Source: an uncultured Eubacteriales bacterium | GTDB taxonomy: Bacteria > Bacillota > Clostridia > HGM11514 | DNA: 38,530 bases | Assembly: GCA_902492655.1 (NCBI GenBank) | Contig: CABUMF010000017.1 | Span: 1 to 38,530, forward strand | Reading direction: 5' to 3' | In this document: positions 14,801 through 23,745 of the stretch, piece by piece | Layout of the letters: the number at the start of each line of letters is the position of its first letter | How positions within the stretch are numbered: the first letter of the stretch is position 1 | Notes under the pieces: model-generated | Seen by the model: the letters and a program-made list of their open reading frames with translations, nothing else | Databases searched by the model: none | Told to the model about the DNA's origin: nothing | Translations under genes and position numbers: made by a program

Positions 14801-16534
14801 ATGAATATGGTTAATATTAAAATAAATGACAGAGATTATTCCGTTCCCGATTCTTATAAGATTATAGACGCTGCAAGAGATGCCGGCATTCGCATCCCTA
14901 CACTCTGTTATCTTAAAGACCTCAACGAAATCGGCGCGTGCAGAATGTGCCTGGTTGAAGTAAAGGGTGCAAAAGCACTTCAGGCAGCCTGCGTATATCC
15001 GGTTTCCGAAGGACTTGAAATTTATACAAATTCTCCGAAGGTAAGAAATGCAAGAAAAGCTACATTGGAGCTCATTCTTTCAAATCATGAAAAGAAGTGT
15101 CTTACCTGCGTAAGAAGCCAGAACTGTGAGCTTCAGGCTCTCGCTCGTGAGCTTGGCGTTGATGAGCTTCCTTATGAGGGAGATAATGTTCATTACGAGC
15201 TTGATGAAAGCTCAACTTCAATCGTAAGGGATAACAATAAATGTGTTCTTTGCCGCCGTTGTGTTGCAGCCTGCGATAATCAGGAGATTTCGGTTATCAC
15301 TCCTGCGGACAGAGGCTTTGCTGCTCATATCACAACAGCTTTTGAACAGCCTATGAAGGATGTAGGATGCGTATTCTGCGGTCAGTGTATCGTGGCTTGT
15401 CCTGTCGGTGCTCTTACAGAAAGAAACGATATTCCAAAGGTTATCGAGGCTATTGACAATCCCGAAAAGCACGTCGTTGTTCAGACGGCTCCTGCAGTAA
15501 GAGCAGCACTCGGTGAAGAATTCGGTCTTCCCATGGGCACTCCTGTGACAGGTAAAATGGTTGCCGCTCTCAAGCTTCTTGGTTTTGATAAGGTGTTTGA
15601 TACAGATACGGGCGCCGATCTTACAATCATGGAGGAAGGAACAGAGTTTATCGAAAGATTTACAAAGGGCGAAAATCTCCCGATTATCACTTCCTGTTCT
15701 CCCGGTTGGGTTAAATTCTGCGAGCATTATTATCCCGAGTTTCTCCCGAACCTTTCTTCCTGCAAATCTCCTATGGAAATGTTTGCGGCTGTTATTAAAT
15801 CTTACTACGCAGAAAAGAACGATCTTAAGAAGGAAGATATTTTCTCCGTTGCTATTATGCCTTGTACTTCAAAGAAATTCGAGGCAAGCCGTGAGGAACA
15901 CTCCACAAGCGGTTCAAGAGATGTTGATGTTTCTCTTACAACCCGTGAACTTGCAAGAATGATTAAGGAAGCAGGTATTGACTTTAATTCGCTTCCGGAT
16001 GAAGAATTTGACCAGCCCTTTGGTGAAGCTACCGGAGCCGGTGTAATATTCGGTACAACAGGCGGCGTTATGGAGGCTGCTATCAGAACAGTTTATGAAA
16101 TTCTTGAAGGCAAGGAGCTTGATAACCTTAATATTGAGCCCGTAAGAGGTCTTGAAGGTCTTAAGGAAGCTACATTGAAGATTGCCGGCAAGGATGTTAG
16201 AATTGCCTGTGCACACGGTACTGCAAATGCAAGAATTGTTCTTGAAAAGATCAAGGCAGGCGAGCATTATGATTTCATCGAAATTATGGCTTGCCCGGGC
16301 GGATGTATTCACGGAGGCGGTCAGCCTATAGTTGATTCCGCTACAAAGGCGAAGGTAAATGTTAAGGAGCTCAGAGCGAAGGCTCTTTATGCTGAGGACG
16401 AAGCTTCAACCCTCAGAAAGTCTCATGACAATCCTTATATCAAGAAGCTTTACGAGGAGTATTTTGAAGCTCCCGGAAGCCATAAGGCTCATGAACTTCT
16501 CCACACAACCTATACCAAACGTTCAAATCACTAA
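14801..16534 (+). CDS. hydA: [FeFe]-hydrogenase catalytic subunit HydA
   Basis: A 577-residue enzyme that reduces protons to H2. Order: [2Fe-2S] domain (CYLKDLNEIGACRMC), His-Cys3 [4Fe-4S] site (HEKKCLTCVRSQNC), two [4Fe-4S] sites (CVLCRRCVAAC, CVFCGQCIVACP), then the H-cluster domain with L1 TSCSPGW (Cys299), L2 MPCTSKKFE (Cys355), L3 ACPGGCIHGGGQP (Cys498, Cys502), and the C-terminal small-subunit-like helices. The positions agree with the well-studied clostridial enzyme CpI, and all H-cluster ligands are present, so it should be active. The start follows AGGAG; a second ATG two codons later is possible. Maturases HydEFG are not in the window. A strong terminator follows. Confidence 0.96.
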   Translation: MNMVNIKINDRDYSVPDSYKIIDAARDAGIRIPTLCYLKDLNEIGACRMCLVEVKGAKALQAACVYPVSEGLEIYTNSPKVRNARKATLELILSNHEKKCLTCVRSQNCELQALARELGVDELPYEGDNVHYELDESSTSIVRDNNKCVLCRRCVAACDNQEISVITPADRGFAAHITTAFEQPMKDVGCVFCGQCIVACPVGALTERNDIPKVIEAIDNPEKHVVVQTAPAVRAALGEEFGLPMGTPVTGKMVAALKLLGFDKVFDTDTGADLTIMEEGTEFIERFTKGENLPIITSCSPGWVKFCEHYYPEFLPNLSSCKSPMEMFAAVIKSYYAEKNDLKKEDIFSVAIMPCTSKKFEASREEHSTSGSRDVDVSLTTRELARMIKEAGIDFNSLPDEEFDQPFGEATGAGVIFGTTGGVMEAAIRTVYEILEGKELDNLNIEPVRGLEGLKEATLKIAGKDVRIACAHGTANARIVLEKIKAGEHYDFIEIMACPGGCIHGGGQPIVDSATKAKVNVKELRAKALYAEDEASTLRKSHDNPYIKKLYEEYFEAPGSHKAHELLHTTYTKRSNH

Positions 16535-16541
16535 AATATGC

Positions 16542-16574
16542 GGCGGTGCAATTATTGCACCGCCACATTTTTTT
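16542..16574. terminator. Terminator between hydA and the convergent GH18 gene
   Basis: A 10-bp perfect stem (GGCGGTGCAA/TTGCACCGCC, loop TTA) followed by ACA and seven T on the plus strand. It ends the hydrogenase operon; the minus strand lacks a clean T-run. Confidence 0.9.
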
Positions 16575-17589
16575 ATATTTCGCTTAAAATTTCATCAGCC
16601 TTTTCGTTTTCAAATCCGAGACACCAACAGGCGATTCCTTTCAGCCTGTGTTTTTTTGCAAGCTCGATTCTCGAGTTTAACGAGTTTTCGTTTTCCTGCC
16701 ACACCGAAAACTTACTTCCGTCCTTATAAAACTCAAAATAGTCAAGTCCGCTGTCGTCTTTAATTGCTGTGAGACCGTTTTCGATTTTGATATTTTCACT
16801 TTCGTTCATCGCAATTGCATTTGATGATATTACGGTTCCGTCTTTTTCCTCCCAAAGCCTTGTGTAAAAGGGAATACCGAGTATGAATTTTTCGGTCGGA
16901 ACCTCGCTTAGCATATCGGAAATTGCGTTTTCAACCCAATCAATCCCCGAAACAGGTCCCGGGACTTTCGATGTTCTCGGGTACTGGTCATATCCCATAA
17001 GTATTACAAAATCTGCGTATTTGCTGATTTCCGCCCTGTCATAACACATTGAATAGAACATACTTCCACGATTGATTTTTGTAACATCCACCGACAGAAT
17101 TTTTCCGTTTTCATGAAGCTTTTCGGATAATTCCTTTATAAATTCGCTGAACAGCTCCCGATCGTCGGAGTACATATTTTCAAAATCAATGTTTGCGCCC
17201 TCAATTTCGTACTCCGTACAAAGCGATACGATTTTGTCGCAAATACTGCTTCTTTTTTCGGCGTCCTGCATAATCCCTCTTGTAATATCCGGATCGAAGC
17301 CGTTTGTGAAAACTCCCCAGATTTCCAAATTGATACTGTCGGTAAATTCCTTTGATGAAAGATGCTCAAAATCACCGTTCTCATCCATTCTGAAAAGGAC
17401 GGGGGATAAAATATCGGCACATTTTAATGTGTTTTGATATTTGCACTCCTTGTCCCAAACTATAACGGGCATGGAAGTCGAATCAACGGGCTTTTTTTCC
17501 GCATCTTTTTCCGAACGGGTGTTAAGATACCATGAAAAAGCGGCGGCGGCAACGGTTACAAGTACAATATATATGATTATTTTTTTCAT
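16573..17589 (-). CDS. Membrane-anchored or secreted GH18-family hydrolase (spore/peptidoglycan type)
   Basis: About 338 residues. An N-terminal hydrophobic segment (about 1-20, after MKK) is a signal anchor. The rest is a GH18 TIM barrel whose catalytic motif is EGANIDFENM (Glu near 137), the variant of D-x-x-D-x-D-x-E seen in YaaH/SleL/YdhD-type proteins that act on N-acetylglucosamine linkages in cortex or wall peptidoglycan. VILMGYDQYP and GIPFYTRLWEE are further GH18 blocks, and LKGIACWCLGFEN closes the barrel. No LysM domain is present. The start is chosen at the ATG after GGTGAT with 4-base spacing, as in neighbouring genes; ATG or GTG two or three codons earlier are possible. Third gene of a minus-strand unit after GH89 and tmcAL. 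Confidence 0.85.
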   Translation of the reverse strand: MKKIIIYIVLVTVAAAAFSWYLNTRSEKDAEKKPVDSTSMPVIVWDKECKYQNTLKCADILSPVLFRMDENGDFEHLSSKEFTDSINLEIWGVFTNGFDPDITRGIMQDAEKRSSICDKIVSLCTEYEIEGANIDFENMYSDDRELFSEFIKELSEKLHENGKILSVDVTKINRGSMFYSMCYDRAEISKYADFVILMGYDQYPRTSKVPGPVSGIDWVENAISDMLSEVPTEKFILGIPFYTRLWEEKDGTVISSNAIAMNESENIKIENGLTAIKDDSGLDYFEFYKDGSKFSVWQENENSLNSRIELAKKHRLKGIACWCLGFENEKADEILSEI

Positions 17590-17616
17590 TTTCATCACCC
17601 GTACATTATACTGCTT

Positions 17617-18726
17617 TTATTCGGAAGTTATGACACGGGGTGAACGGCGATAATCATTTCCGCCTTTGGGATTTTTCGTGAACAGAGAACGGAGGTTTCC
17701 CGACTTTATGTCAAACGCAAGCTGTCTTGAGGAAAATCCTTGCTTGGAAAGATTTGTGATTACAGGGAGTGATATGGAGTTTTGCCGCAGAAGTCCGCAT
17801 CCGGTTTTACTCATTGACAGTATTCTTATATACTCCGGTGTGTAGTCTTCCTTTCCGATGCCGAGCATGGAGCAGGCAACGCACCTTAATATTCTTCCTG
17901 TTGTATAACGCTTTGTTTTTGCAAGCTCCAAAAATTCATCAAAGCTTTCCGCATCGTTTGCCGCCTGCTTAATGCGGTTTTGCAGTCCTTCAGAGCACCC
18001 GTAAGCCTTGCTTAAAGCATCCGCCTCTATACACCTTAAATGTGAAAGTGCGGCAAGCTTATACTTTTCAAAATCAGTAATGTCGGACTTTTCCAAAGCA
18101 TGGGGCATATACTTTTTTGCCTCGTTAAGATTTTCTCTTATATATGTTGCAGAGGCATATTCACCTTCGGGCGTCATGCTGTCATAAGCGTTAAACCTTC
18201 TTTTAACAGTGAACGGTTTTATCGGACTTTTAAGCCTGTCTATCGCTTTAAGATACTCATAACCCAATATGTCGTTAGGAGTTTTGGGAAGGGAAACCCC
18301 GTACACCTTTTTTGCGGCATTATAACGTGCCGCAGGAAAAGAATACCCCAAATCAAGCTCCGCCTGAAGCTGAGCTTTGAAATCGGCATCATTTTCGTCT
18401 ATAATCTGTATCTTCTCGTTTTCGGAGCCAAAGGAAAGCATATCAACAAAACCTAAAGCAGAAAGAATATATACTCCTCCGTATGCAAAGCGTTCCGCAG
18501 AGGAAAGTGCGAAAACTGCGGGAAGCTCGATAACTATATCCGCGCCGCACCGAACCGCATCGTCTGCCCGTGAGAATTTATCGCAAACAGCCGGCATTCC
18601 TCGTTGCACAAAGCTTCCGCTCATCACGCACACAACCGCATCCGCATTCTTCTTGGTTTCCGAAATATGATACAGATGTCCGTTATGAAAAGGATTGTAT
18701 TCACATATTATTCCCGCTGTTTTCAA
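17617..18726 (-). CDS. tmcAL: tRNA(Met) cytidine acetate ligase (TmcAL/YlbM family)
   Basis: A 369-residue nucleotidyltransferase-fold protein. In Bacillus this family makes N4-acetylcytidine at the wobble base of elongator tRNA(Met) from acetate and ATP. The N-terminal AGIICEYNPFHNGHLYHI holds the HxGH nucleotide-binding motif, followed by MSGSFVQRGMPAVCDKFSRA and GADIVIELP, all typical of YlbM. The start is taken as TTG at 18726, four bases after GGTGAT and matching the family N-terminus (MKTAGIICEYNPFHNGH); a GTG at 18735 overlaps the stop of the upstream gene as GTGA and is the alternative. It is tightly linked to the GH89 gene, a combination without obvious functional logic. Confidence 0.92.
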   Translation of the reverse strand: MKTAGIICEYNPFHNGHLYHISETKKNADAVVCVMSGSFVQRGMPAVCDKFSRADDAVRCGADIVIELPAVFALSSAERFAYGGVYILSALGFVDMLSFGSENEKIQIIDENDADFKAQLQAELDLGYSFPAARYNAAKKVYGVSLPKTPNDILGYEYLKAIDRLKSPIKPFTVKRRFNAYDSMTPEGEYASATYIRENLNEAKKYMPHALEKSDITDFEKYKLAALSHLRCIEADALSKAYGCSEGLQNRIKQAANDAESFDEFLELAKTKRYTTGRILRCVACSMLGIGKEDYTPEYIRILSMSKTGCGLLRQNSISLPVITNLSKQGFSSRQLAFDIKSGNLRSLFTKNPKGGNDYRRSPRVITSE

Positions 18727-18731
18727 AAAAA

Positions 18732-20861
18732 TCACCCGTTTTTGATAAAGCTGTATTTTTCTGTTAATTTATGATATATGCTGTCGTCCTCTTTGTAGGT
18801 TTTCAGTCTGTCGGTTGAATGTACCCAACCAACCTCGTCCTTCATAAGCTCCCGTCTGAAATCATTTCCGTCCCAAACTATTCTGCCCTCGAAAATTTCA
18901 AGTCCTTCTTCGGAATATTTATTGCCGCTTTCAAGCGAAGATTTAAGCATATCAAAGAATTTGTTCCACCTCATCTTATAATATCCCGAAATAAGCCCCG
19001 ACCATTCCTTCCATGCATAATCGAAAAGCAGGGACTTTTTTTCATTACCCCAAATTGTTACCTGCTCACGGGCGTTATATTCATAAAGTCTCGCTTCATC
19101 ATCGTTTGTCGCAATCTTCCTTGCTTCGTCAATCCATTTTTGCATTCTCCAATCGGGTATTTGATACAAAAGCTCGTCCATATCGTCAAGCAACTCTATA
19201 AATTGATTTGATTTTTGGTTAAAGCCTTCGATGTCATCGCCTTTGTAAGCGTCCATCGTGCTTCTGTAAAGCTTAAGAGCATAATTTGAAAGAGCTTGCC
19301 TTAATAAATCATATTTATCATATTTATATCCCGGTGAATCATTTTCTATTTTACTGAAGTTTTCGGAAACCTCAAAGAGTTTTTTGTTGTCATAGGTTTC
19401 ATCAAAGCTGTCACATGGACCGCAGCTTTTGGTATCGAGGGAAGGTCGGGAGCAAATAAGGGACGCACAGTTGTACATTTTATCGCTGCCCTCCGCATAA
19501 ACAAGCTCTATGGCATCAGAGATATTTTTGATTACTGCTTCATCATCGGTTTTGTATCTTCTCTTTGCATAACCCTTTATCCAGCCCTTAAGGTCAATTT
19601 CGCTTTCAGCAGTAAGCATATCAAAGGCAAGGTCATAATAAAGAGGATTCTGACCAATTCCTTCCATGAAAAGACCAGTCCCGACTGCATTTTCGTAGTC
19701 ATTATGTATAACCTTAAACTGATTGTCCGCAAGGCGCTTCAAATCTCCGTGGAGGTTCATTCTTGCACCGAAATTGTGAAGTGAACCAACGACAAAATCA
19801 TAGCCCCAAAAACCTTCGTTGTTCTTTGCGGTTGTACCTCTAAGGTCAAATATAAGAAGGTGATTTTTCGGTACGGCAGTCGCTATGTCGCGCCTGAGGG
19901 ACCAAGCCTGCATAACCCAAGTATAGTTATTGTCAAACTCGTTCATAAGGTCGGCAATTATACTGCCAACGGCTGCAAGATACTCAGAGCCTTCCTTTGG
20001 CGGCGTGCCCTCGTGAAAAGGATCGGCACAATAAAAGCCGTAAAGGCCGAAAATATCTTTCATATTTTTCATGTACAACCTTCCCACCTTCATAAACAGC
20101 TCGTCTGTAGGGTCAAGCTGTGCGGTGTGGGAAATGTTGTTCCAGTGCTTTTTTACCAGGATATTACTGTCTTTGTATCTGTCAATAAACATCATGGGAA
20201 CACAGCCGGTAAAGCCTTGCTGCATTGGTGTCATTCCAAGCTCCAGCTCTCTTCCGATTATTTTTTTGCCAAGCTCGGTATTTCGCTTTATAAAAGACAT
20301 GGGCAGAGGTCCTGAAAATGACTCGATATTTCCCATAAGCTGCCAAGCAAAAAAGGCAGGCCCTACAAGATAATTTCTTGCCTCGTCATCGGAAAATCCA
20401 AGGTCAATGAGCGTTTTATACCACACATATTCGGTTCCGGTAACCGAAAGGGGAAGATTAACGCCGTTTATAGCCATTATATCCAGTTCTTTTTCCCAAC
20501 GCTCCCAATCCCACCATGCACAGCTATAGGAATGAGTGCAGAAATTCATGTAAGTACGATATTTTTGCGGAATTTCTGCGGATAAAGGTTCAAAATCCAT
20601 ATCAGTATCAATCGAAATTTCCTCTCCTATACAGCTCCACGAAATATCGGCGTTTTGAATGTGCTTAAGATAGTATCCGAAGGCTACGCAAAGCGCACTC
20701 TGTGTACTTCCGCCCAAAGTGATTTTTCCATTTTCTTTTTTTATAGACCAACACTCAACTTCACATTCTTTTAGTTCTAACCTAAAATACTCGGATTTTC
20801 CAGGTATCAGCCTTTCGATAAGCGAATAAACCGCATTGATTTTTGTGCCATTTTGTTCCAT
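18732..20861 (-). CDS. Alpha-N-acetylglucosaminidase, GH89 (NAGLU-like)
   Basis: A 709-residue homologue of human NAGLU and clostridial GH89, which release terminal alpha-linked GlcNAc, for example from gastric-type mucin or heparan-type glycans. N-terminal small domain (1-95), then the TIM barrel with FCTHSYSCAWWDWERWEKELDIMA split across the GH89 signature, catalytic Glu284 in ADPFHEG and Glu400 in GTGLFMEGIGQN, and a C-terminal all-helical domain (about 430-709). Both glutamates aligned with the NAGLU catalytic pair are present. No signal peptide or CBM, unlike secreted mucin-degrading GH89, so a cytoplasmic role on imported glycans is inferred. First gene of the operon with tmcAL and GH18; promoter at 20893-20921 and GAGGAG ribosome site. 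Confidence 0.93.
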   Translation of the reverse strand: MEQNGTKINAVYSLIERLIPGKSEYFRLELKECEVECWSIKKENGKITLGGSTQSALCVAFGYYLKHIQNADISWSCIGEEISIDTDMDFEPLSAEIPQKYRTYMNFCTHSYSCAWWDWERWEKELDIMAINGVNLPLSVTGTEYVWYKTLIDLGFSDDEARNYLVGPAFFAWQLMGNIESFSGPLPMSFIKRNTELGKKIIGRELELGMTPMQQGFTGCVPMMFIDRYKDSNILVKKHWNNISHTAQLDPTDELFMKVGRLYMKNMKDIFGLYGFYCADPFHEGTPPKEGSEYLAAVGSIIADLMNEFDNNYTWVMQAWSLRRDIATAVPKNHLLIFDLRGTTAKNNEGFWGYDFVVGSLHNFGARMNLHGDLKRLADNQFKVIHNDYENAVGTGLFMEGIGQNPLYYDLAFDMLTAESEIDLKGWIKGYAKRRYKTDDEAVIKNISDAIELVYAEGSDKMYNCASLICSRPSLDTKSCGPCDSFDETYDNKKLFEVSENFSKIENDSPGYKYDKYDLLRQALSNYALKLYRSTMDAYKGDDIEGFNQKSNQFIELLDDMDELLYQIPDWRMQKWIDEARKIATNDDEARLYEYNAREQVTIWGNEKKSLLFDYAWKEWSGLISGYYKMRWNKFFDMLKSSLESGNKYSEEGLEIFEGRIVWDGNDFRRELMKDEVGWVHSTDRLKTYKEDDSIYHKLTEKYSFIKNG

Positions 20862-20892
20862 AGTAATCTCCTCATTTATAATTTGTTACTTA

Positions 20893-20921
20893 AATATAAC
20901 ATAAAAACATTTTAATGTCAA
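20893..20921 (-). promoter_or_regulatory. Promoter of the GH89-tmcAL-GH18 operon
   Basis: On the minus strand TTGACA is followed after 17 bases by TATATT, about 30 bases before the ATG. It is back-to-back with the metG promoter. Confidence 0.75.
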
Positions 20922-20928
20922 TTAGTAT

Positions 20929-20957
20929 TTGACAAAAGCGGAACAATATGATAAAAT
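20929..20957 (+). promoter_or_regulatory. metG promoter
   Basis: TTGACA, 17 bases, TAAAAT, with a leader of only about 20 bases before the metG start. This short leader rules out a T-box or S-box element in front of metG. Confidence 0.75.
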
Positions 20958-20982
20958 ATATGATAATTGGGAGGATGAGTAC

Positions 20983-22941
20983 ATGAGTACAGTCAATGAA
21001 TCTAATAAAACATTTTATATTACCACACCGATATATTATCCGAGCGACAAGCTCCATATCGGTCACGCTTATACCACCGTTGCGGCTGATGCTATGTCAA
21101 GATTCAAGCGCAAAAAAGGCTATGATGTGCGTTTTCTCACAGGTTCTGACGAGCACGGTCAGAAAATCGAGAGAAAAGCAAAGGCGGCAGGGGTTACTCC
21201 GAAGCAGTATGTTGACGAGATTGTCAGCAATTTCAAGGAGCTTTGGAGGGTGCTTAACATCTCAAACGATGATTTTATAAGAACAACCGACAAGCGCCAT
21301 GAGCTCGTTGTTCAGAAAATATTTGAAAAGCTCTACGAAAAGGGCGATATTTATAAGAGTAAGTACGAAGGCTGGTACTGTACTTCCTGTGAGGCTTTCT
21401 GGACGGAAATCCAGCTTGCTGAAGGCAAATGCTGTCCCGACTGCGGTCAAAAGGTGGAGCTTACAGAGGAGGAAAGCTACTTCTTCAGGCTTTCCAAGTA
21501 CCAGGACAGGCTTATTAAGCTTTTGGAGGAAAATCCCGAATTTCTTCAGCCCCAGACAAGATGTAACGAGATGCTCAACAACTTTTTAAGACCCGGACTT
21601 GAGGATTTGTGTGTTTCAAGAACCAGCTTTACATGGGGAATCCCCGTAACCTTCGATAAAAAGCACATCGTTTACGTTTGGCTTGATGCGCTTACAAACT
21701 ACATCAGCGCCCTTGGATATTTGAGCGATGATGAAACCTTGTTTAATAAATATTGGCCTGCCGATGTTCATCTTGTGGGAAAGGAAATCGTGCGTTTCCA
21801 CACAATTATCTGGCCCGCAATCTTGATGGCTCTCGATTTGCCCCTTCCAAAGAAGGTTTACGGGCACGGCTGGCTGCTTCTTGACGGCGGCAAGATGTCA
21901 AAATCAAAGGGCAATGTTGTTGACCCCATTGTGCTTGTAGACAAGTACGGTGTTGACGCTATAAGATATTTCCTTCTTCGTGAGGTTCCCTTCGGTTCTG
22001 ACGGCGTGTTCTCCAATGAGGCTCTTATTCACAGAATCAATTCCGACCTTGCAAACGACCTTGGCAACCTGGTTTCAAGAACCGTTTCCATGATTGAAAA
22101 ATATTTCGGCGGTACGCTTCCTGCCGATCGTGAGGCGGGCGAGTTTGACGATAAGCTTATTTCCCTTGCGAAAGACGCATTTTCAAAAACGGAAGAGCTT
22201 ATGGAATCAATGCAGTTTAATACCGCCCTGGTTGAAATCTGGAAGCTTGTTTCGGGAACGAATAAATATATTGACGAAACAGCTCCGTGGGTGCTTGCAA
22301 AGTCCGATTCAAAGAGTGCAAGGCTTGCAACAGTTATGTACAATCTTTCCGAGGCTATAAGAATTATTGCGGTTTTGATTTCTCCGTTTATGCCCGATAC
22401 CTCAGAGGAAATTTTCAGACAGCTCGGAATTGCCGATGACAGCGCAAAGATTTGGGACAGTGCCGCTTCTTGGGGCGTTATTCCCGAAGGCTTCAAGGTT
22501 TCAAAGGGTAAACCTCTGTTCCCGAGAATTGATGTTGAGGCTGAGCTTAAAGAGCTTGAGGCGCTGAATCCGGCGGCTTCGGCAAAGGCACCCGAGAAGA
22601 AAGACGATGCTAAAGAGCCTACAATTAAAATAGACGATTTTGCAAAAATAAAGCTTAAAACAGCCAAGGTTTTGGAATGTGAAAGGGTAGAAGGCTCTGA
22701 AAAGCTTTTAAAATTCCTGCTCGATTGCGGAAGTGAAAAGAGAACTATCGTTTCGGGTATTGCAAAGTGGTACGCTCCCGAGGATTTGCTCGGAAAAACC
22801 GTTGTAATAGTTGCAAATTTGAAGCCTGCAAAAATCAAGGGCATTTTGTCCGAGGGTATGATTCTTTCTGCCGAGAAGGACGGTAAGCTTTCGGTTGTAT
22901 CAACGCTTTCAGATATTCCCGGCGGCTTTGAGGTATGCTGA
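20983..22941 (+). CDS. metG: Methionyl-tRNA synthetase
   Basis: A 652-residue class I synthetase charging tRNA(Met). HIGH-type motif HIGHAY at about 25-30, KMSKS at 304-308, a four-Cys zinc knuckle in the connective peptide (CTSCEAFW...CCPDCGQ), an anticodon-binding helical domain, and a C-terminal Trbp111-like tRNA-binding domain (about 545-652; IDDFAKIKLKTAKVLECE, RTIVSGIAKWY) after an Ala/Lys-rich linker. Length is as in Bacillus MetS. The start is the ATG after GGGAGG; an upstream TTG at 20929 is the -35 box. tatD follows with a one-base gap, a common pairing in Firmicutes. Confidence 0.97.
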   Translation: MSTVNESNKTFYITTPIYYPSDKLHIGHAYTTVAADAMSRFKRKKGYDVRFLTGSDEHGQKIERKAKAAGVTPKQYVDEIVSNFKELWRVLNISNDDFIRTTDKRHELVVQKIFEKLYEKGDIYKSKYEGWYCTSCEAFWTEIQLAEGKCCPDCGQKVELTEEESYFFRLSKYQDRLIKLLEENPEFLQPQTRCNEMLNNFLRPGLEDLCVSRTSFTWGIPVTFDKKHIVYVWLDALTNYISALGYLSDDETLFNKYWPADVHLVGKEIVRFHTIIWPAILMALDLPLPKKVYGHGWLLLDGGKMSKSKGNVVDPIVLVDKYGVDAIRYFLLREVPFGSDGVFSNEALIHRINSDLANDLGNLVSRTVSMIEKYFGGTLPADREAGEFDDKLISLAKDAFSKTEELMESMQFNTALVEIWKLVSGTNKYIDETAPWVLAKSDSKSARLATVMYNLSEAIRIIAVLISPFMPDTSEEIFRQLGIADDSAKIWDSAASWGVIPEGFKVSKGKPLFPRIDVEAELKELEALNPAASAKAPEKKDDAKEPTIKIDDFAKIKLKTAKVLECERVEGSEKLLKFLLDCGSEKRTIVSGIAKWYAPEDLLGKTVVIVANLKPAKIKGILSEGMILSAEKDGKLSVVSTLSDIPGGFEVC

Positions 22942-22942
22942 A

Positions 22943-23704
22943 ATGATTTTTGATTCTCATGCACATTACGATGATGAACAGTTCGACTCGGATCGGGACT
23001 CTTTGCTTGAAGAAATAAACTTATCCGGTATAAAAAGAATTGTCAATGTGGCGTCTGATATTGAAAGCTCTTATAAGTGCATTCATCTTTCGGAAAAATA
23101 TGATTGGATTTATGCCTCAGTTGGTATTCATCCCGAATTTGCCGATAGGTTAAATGACGAAAGCATCGGCGAACTATCGAGCCTTCTTAATAGAGATAAG
23201 GTTGTAGCTTTGGGGGAAATAGGCCTTGATTATTACTACGATGATGTGCCAAGGGATGTTCAAAGACGGGCGTTTGAGCGTCAGCTTGAGCTTTCTGTTC
23301 AAAAAAATGTTCCCGTGATTATTCATGACAGAGATGCCCACGGGGACACGCTTTCCATTGTGAAATCCTTTGGTGGCAAGGTGCGTGGCATTATGCACTG
23401 TTTTTCGGGAAGTAAAGAGTTTGCCGAGGAAATGCTCAAGCTGGGATTTTACATTTCATTTTCCGGCTCGGTTACTTTTAAGAATGCCAAAAATCTTGCG
23501 GAAGCCGCCCAAGTTGTCCCCGATGACAGGATTTTAGCTGAAACGGACTGTCCGTATCTTACGCCTGTTCCGCACAGAGGCAAGCGAAATTCTTCTCTTT
23601 ATCTTCCGGATACAATAAGGCATCTGGCTGTGCTCCGGTCGGTTTCTTTTGACTCTATGTGCAAAATAACATACGAAAACGCTTGCAGAGTGTTCAATAT
23701 TTAA
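22943..23704 (+). CDS. tatD: TatD-family metal-dependent hydrolase/DNase
   Basis: A 253-residue amidohydrolase-like TIM barrel. Metal ligands are visible: DSHAHYDD (HxH), the Glu in GEIGLDYYYD, His in IIHDRDAHG, His in MHCFSGS, and Asp in AETDCPYL. Members act as 3'-5' exonucleases or DNA-repair nucleases; the exact substrate is not known here. The ATG is one base after the metG stop, with GAGG inside the metG tail, so translation is coupled. A terminator hairpin follows at once. Confidence 0.93.
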   Translation: MIFDSHAHYDDEQFDSDRDSLLEEINLSGIKRIVNVASDIESSYKCIHLSEKYDWIYASVGIHPEFADRLNDESIGELSSLLNRDKVVALGEIGLDYYYDDVPRDVQRRAFERQLELSVQKNVPVIIHDRDAHGDTLSIVKSFGGKVRGIMHCFSGSKEFAEEMLKLGFYISFSGSVTFKNAKNLAEAAQVVPDDRILAETDCPYLTPVPHRGKRNSSLYLPDTIRHLAVLRSVSFDSMCKITYENACRVFNI

Positions 23705-23713
23705 TATAATTTT

Positions 23714-23745
23714 AAAGAAGGTTGTTTGTGGATAACCTTCTTTTT
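23714..23745 (+). terminator. Terminator of metG-tatD
   Basis: A 10-bp stem (AAAGAAGGTT/AACCTTCTTT) with a 10-base loop, then Ts. The loop and 3' arm contain the first DnaA-box-like sequence of the array. Confidence 0.75.

Noticed and set aside
20862..20982. T-box or other riboswitch before metG
   Set aside because: The metG promoter lies 26 bases before the start codon, leaving no room for a leader element.
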